From: CAZWVR01 sp964637235
GTDB lineage: Bacteria > Bacteroidota > Bacteroidia > Bacteroidales > S143-33
Assembly (NCBI GenBank): GCA_964637235.1
Contig: CAZWVR010000015.1
Coordinates: 1 to 36,537, forward strand
Length of the DNA: 36,537 bases
Direction of reading: 5' to 3'
Under the pieces are notes generated by a model. The model had not been told where the DNA came from. It made no database searches and saw only the letters and a program-made list of their open reading frames with translations. Numbering within the stretch: position 1 is the first letter of the stretch; every line of letters begins with the position of its first letter. Below are positions 33,471-36,537 of the stretch, piece after piece. The position numbers and the translations under genes are program-made.

Positions 33471-34773
33471 CTAATTTACTGTTTATAAATTCGTAAATAA
33501 AACTGGATGCAAAATCTTGTAAATTGGTTAAAGCCAGATGTTTTGTATTAAAAACAAATTTTGGATAAATTTTTTTAGCGTTTATTGTGATTTTTCGTAT
33601 AATATTATGGATTGCAAAGTAATTTATTTTTCCATTTAAAATGAAATTTGTTTGAATGCCTAAGTCTTTAAAATATTGATAATTCATTACTATCCAAAAT
33701 ACGTTGAAAAGATCGTTGGTAATAGTTTCTAATCCGAAATGAAAATTAGCATATCCTATAATATATTCACAAATTGTTCCGGCAATATACTTATATCCAT
33801 TATCGTGATACCAATGGGATTTATTTATTTCTTTTTTAGCAAATTCAATGATTTTTTTTGTAGGTGTAGGTGGTAGATAGGGAAATGTAGCTTTTACGTA
33901 ATATAAAGATTTTGTGAGTTGGTCCTCTGAGAGTTTATAGATTTTTGTTAATCTATCGGCAATGATTCTATTTTTTTCTTCAATAGTTTTGTCGGTAGTA
34001 TGATAAATTTGGTCTAATTCTTTTAGTTCATTTAGCAGTACGCCTTCTGGTGAGGTTAAGTAATAAATTTTGTATATAGTATTTAGTAAAATGAATGCAA
34101 TTGCAGGGGCAAATTTTTTTTTATCTAATTTTTTTATATAACTGAGAGCTTGTTTTATCCAGGTGCGTATATAGGATATTTTAATTTTTTTTTCTTGTTC
34201 AGGGAGAGGTGTTATTTTTGCGAGGTTTATTTCTTGAAAATTAGAGTGTTTTTCTACCAATATATCGTCTATGCTATCAGCTGTGACAGCTATTTCTCGC
34301 AGTGTTCTATATAGAGTTATTGGGTGTGTAGTTGAAGTTGAAAATTCTGATATCAAACGTATTGAGGAAGCAGTTTTTACAAATTTAGAAAATTTTAGTT
34401 TGTAGTTAAGTTTTAGAAATTCTTCAAGTGTATGCACATCAATTTTATTTATATATTTTACTACGTCAGCCCAAGCTTTAATTTTTTTTTCATCAATATA
34501 TCCGTATATTTTTTTTGAACCTTGTGGAAATTCAAAATTGATTTGCTTTTGATTTATTTGGAGTTTAAAATCTTGATTATCATCATCTTTTAGATAGTAG
34601 AAAAAATGTTCAAAAGCTTTTAATAGCATTTTTTTTTCGTAGAATTCTTCTGCTTTTTTCCAGTGTTCTATTTGTTGTTGGGTTTTATTTGCGTATGAAT
34701 ATTTACCCAGATCTAATCTATGGATTTTTATAGATTTTTGTTTAAAAAAGCGATTGAAAAAATTCATAGGCAA
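33460..34773 (-). CDS. Conserved-looking cytoplasmic protein, unknown function
   Basis: A 437-residue protein without a signal peptide or clear membrane helix. It is helical and Lys/Ile-rich. Segments that look structured are IEHWKKAEEFYEKKMLLKAF (TPR-like), SSIRLISEFSTSTTHPITLY, and a C-terminal block with the WYHDNGYKYIAGTICEYIIG stretch. I recognise no family. Two ATG codons are close together (34773 and 34767); I keep the first, which lies six bases after the hutI stop codon. The end overlaps the porin start by 11 bases, so hutI, this gene and the porin are probably one transcript. Confidence 0.6.
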   Translation of the reverse strand: MPMNFFNRFFKQKSIKIHRLDLGKYSYANKTQQQIEHWKKAEEFYEKKMLLKAFEHFFYYLKDDDNQDFKLQINQKQINFEFPQGSKKIYGYIDEKKIKAWADVVKYINKIDVHTLEEFLKLNYKLKFSKFVKTASSIRLISEFSTSTTHPITLYRTLREIAVTADSIDDILVEKHSNFQEINLAKITPLPEQEKKIKISYIRTWIKQALSYIKKLDKKKFAPAIAFILLNTIYKIYYLTSPEGVLLNELKELDQIYHTTDKTIEEKNRIIADRLTKIYKLSEDQLTKSLYYVKATFPYLPPTPTKKIIEFAKKEINKSHWYHDNGYKYIAGTICEYIIGYANFHFGLETITNDLFNVFWIVMNYQYFKDLGIQTNFILNGKINYFAIHNIIRKITINAKKIYPKFVFNTKHLALTNLQDFASSFIYEFINSKLDET

Positions 34774-34779
34774 ATAGTT

Positions 34780-36027
34780 TTAATTTCTGAGAAATTTTCC
34801 TTTAATCATAACTTTTTCTATTAAATCGGAGCTGAAAGCATAAGGGAAATATTCAAAAGAAGGTATTGGCTTAGTAATTATTATATTTGCGAGTTTTCCG
34901 CGAGAGATACTACCGAGTGAATCAGACATATCAATGGCATAGGCAGTATTTATGGTCATAGCGTTAAAAGCTTCTTGGGGCAGTAATTTAAGTTTTATAG
35001 TAGCCAATGAAAATACGAATTTCATATTACCACTGGGAGAGGAACCCGGGTTATAATCTGAGGCAATTGCTAATGGGAGGCCACTGTCAATGATTTTCCT
35101 TGCCGGTGCATATTTAAGATTTAGATAAAAGGATGTTGAAGGCAATACCGTAGGCATAGTTTCGCTATTTTGTAATGCTTCAATTTCTTTTTCTGCTACA
35201 TATTCAAGATGGTCAACAGATAGGGCATTGTATTTTACCCCTACTTGAACACCCCCGGTAAAACCTAATTCATTAGCATGAATTTTGGCTCGTAAGCCGT
35301 ATTTAGCACCAGCATTGAGTATTTTGTCAGTATCTTCTACGGAGAAAAAGCCTCTATCGCAGAATACATCAATATAGTCAGCAAGTTTTTCAGCTGCAAC
35401 TATTGGAATCATCTCATTGATGACTATATCCACATATTTTGATGGATTGTCTTTATATTCTGCGGGTATCGCGTGTGCTCCTAAAAATGTAGCAACTATG
35501 GGAATAGAGCAGTGATCTTTAAGTCTTTTTATAACTTTTAGCATTTTTATTTCGTCTTCGGTATTTAGTCCATAGCCGCTTTTTATTTCAATAGCACCGG
35601 TTCCCCAGTGTATCATCTCTTGTATTCTTTGCATAGCACTTTGGAATAGTTCATCTTCGGTAGCTTCGTGTAATCTTTTGGCTGAGTTTAGAATACCGCC
35701 ACCTCGACGGGCAATCTCTTCGTATGTAAGACCTCTTATTTTGTCCACAAATTCTTTTTCTCGGCTACCGGCATATACTATGTGAGTATGACTATCCACA
35801 AAAGTGGGTAGTACATAACGTCCTTGCAATTGTATTTTTTTGTAGTCCGAGAATTTTTCTAAATTGAGATTTTCCATACTACCGTAGTCAATAATTTTTT
35901 CATCTTCAATAGCCAGATATGCATTTTTTATTGAAGGTAGTTCTTTCATTTGTTCACCGGCAATTTTTTTTACATTATTTTCCCTTACCTGTATAAGTTC
36001 TTTGATATTTGTCAAAAGGTATTTCAT
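34780..36027 (-). CDS. hutI: Imidazolonepropionase
   Basis: Third enzyme of histidine degradation; hydrolyses imidazolone-5-propionate to formiminoglutamate. It has the amidohydrolase fold: metal-binding His80 and His82 in DSHTHIVYAG, His250 in KIHANELGFTGG and Asp324 in IASDYNPGSSPSG. The family signatures RGGGILNSAKRLHEATEDEL and AIEIKSGYGL are present. Length (415) is normal. No hutH, hutU or hutG is visible in the window, and the genes downstream are an unknown protein and a porin. It diverges from the ferritin gene with 120 bases between. Confidence 0.95.
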   Translation of the reverse strand: MKYLLTNIKELIQVRENNVKKIAGEQMKELPSIKNAYLAIEDEKIIDYGSMENLNLEKFSDYKKIQLQGRYVLPTFVDSHTHIVYAGSREKEFVDKIRGLTYEEIARRGGGILNSAKRLHEATEDELFQSAMQRIQEMIHWGTGAIEIKSGYGLNTEDEIKMLKVIKRLKDHCSIPIVATFLGAHAIPAEYKDNPSKYVDIVINEMIPIVAAEKLADYIDVFCDRGFFSVEDTDKILNAGAKYGLRAKIHANELGFTGGVQVGVKYNALSVDHLEYVAEKEIEALQNSETMPTVLPSTSFYLNLKYAPARKIIDSGLPLAIASDYNPGSSPSGNMKFVFSLATIKLKLLPQEAFNAMTINTAYAIDMSDSLGSISRGKLANIIITKPIPSFEYFPYAFSSDLIEKVMIKGKFLRN

Positions 36028-36114
36028 ATTTTTTTGTTGTGAAGGTATAAAAAAAAGCAGATTAAAAAAAATTATCGTTATTTGATTGAGTTTTTCAAAT
36101 TATAGTAAATTTTT

Positions 36115-36122
36115 TATCTTTG
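36115..36122 (+). promoter_or_regulatory. -7 promoter box of the ferritin gene
   Basis: TATCTTTG fits TAnnTTTG and lies 25 bases before the ferritin start codon. The -33 region is only a T-run (TTTT at 36091-36094, spacing 20). Confidence 0.5.
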
Positions 36123-36147
36123 TAGATGAATACAAAAACTAATAGTT

Positions 36148-36537
36148 ATGTTAAGCAAAAAAATGGAAGAAGCATTAAATCGTCAGTTAAATGCTGAATT
36201 TTATTCATCATATTTGTATTTATCAATGTCGGCTTATTTACATTCTGTAAATCTTAATGGTTTTGCTAATTGGATGCGTTTGCAAGCCAAAGAGGAAACT
36301 ATGCATGCAATGAAATTTTACGATTACATTATTGATCGTGGTGGACGTGTAAAACTTGCTGCTATTGAGCAACCTAAGATAGAATGGAATGATATTATTG
36401 AAGTCTTTGAGCATACTTTGGAACATGAGAAAAAAGTTACGGCAAGTATAAATGAGTTAATGACTTTGGCTATTGATGAAAAAGATCACGCAACTGCAAG
36501 CTTTTTACAGTGGTTTGTAGATGAACAAGTAGAGGAG
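36148..36537 (+). CDS. ftnA: Non-heme ferritin, 3' end outside the window
   Basis: Iron-storage protein that oxidises Fe(II) and keeps the mineral in a 24-subunit shell. The first 130 residues are seen; about 40-45 more are expected beyond the window. The ferroxidase ligands are in place: Glu17, Glu50, His53, Glu94 and Gln127, with Glu130 also present. The protein begins MLSKKMEEALNRQLNAEFYSS and matches bacterial FtnA from its first residues, so the ATG at 36148 is secure. It is divergent from hutI. No iron-responsive operator is recognised in the 120-base intergenic region. Confidence 0.95.
   Translation, partial: MLSKKMEEALNRQLNAEFYSSYLYLSMSAYLHSVNLNGFANWMRLQAKEETMHAMKFYDYIIDRGGRVKLAAIEQPKIEWNDIIEVFEHTLEHEKKVTASINELMTLAIDEKDHATASFLQWFVDEQVEE

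Overview
The window comes from an AT-rich bacterial genome that I place in the phylum Bacteroidota. The evidence is several upstream boxes matching the Bacteroidota -7 consensus TAnnTTTG, a fused SecDF of just over 1000 residues, a Bacteroidota-type putative porin, many short signal peptides ending in ..SQ/..GQ/..AQ, and almost no Shine-Dalgarno sequences. No mobile element, CRISPR array or rRNA is present. One 10-base N run (26147-26156) marks an assembly gap inside a gene. The window looks like chromosomal backbone with envelope-related accessory genes.

Layout. (1) 44-7758, plus strand: a tight gene row with a class I lysyl-tRNA synthetase, a secreted subtilisin-like protease, a small beta-barrel-like protein, a small secreted protein, a Wza-type polysaccharide export lipoprotein and a Wzc-type chain-length regulator/tyrosine kinase. 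(2) 7786-8026: a GC-rich foldback island, followed at 8148 by a NodU/CmcH-type carbamoyltransferase with its own promoter. (3) 9984-16401, minus strand: dnaK, secDF and folD, each apparently a separate unit; dnaK has a sigma-54-like promoter with upstream palindromic sites. (4) 16448-16695: a second GC-rich island related to the first. (5) 16802-18368, plus strand: a membrane/coiled-coil protein and aroE. (6) 18405-20287, minus strand: a TerB-like protein, RppH and a protein with two thioredoxin-like folds that lack their cysteines. (7) 20327-21663, plus strand: aldo/keto reductase, DUF3467 protein, and tRNA-Arg(UCU) with a strong terminator. (8) 21665-28454, minus strand: two secreted proteins of unknown function, a GAF/PAS sensor without an output domain, pyrE and a penicillin-acylase-family hydrolase. 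(9) 28752-31657, plus strand: a SPOR-domain protein, a radical SAM protein and a Xer recombinase. (10) 31662-36027, minus strand: hutI, an unknown 437-residue protein and a porin. (11) 36148-36537: the start of a ferritin gene, cut by the window edge.

How the genes work together. The first block suggests an envelope or capsule module: export channel, chain-length kinase, secreted protease and surface proteins, possibly with the nearby carbamoyltransferase decorating the product. The rest is mostly housekeeping: protein folding and export, one-carbon and aromatic metabolism, pyrimidine synthesis, RNA 5'-end processing, chromosome dimer resolution and iron storage.

The least explained items are the two GC-rich islands with position-conserved but sequence-different stems, the class I LysRS with a C-terminal extension, the cysteine-less tandem thioredoxin protein beside RppH, the output-less sensor overlapping pyrE, and the sigma-54-like control region of dnaK.
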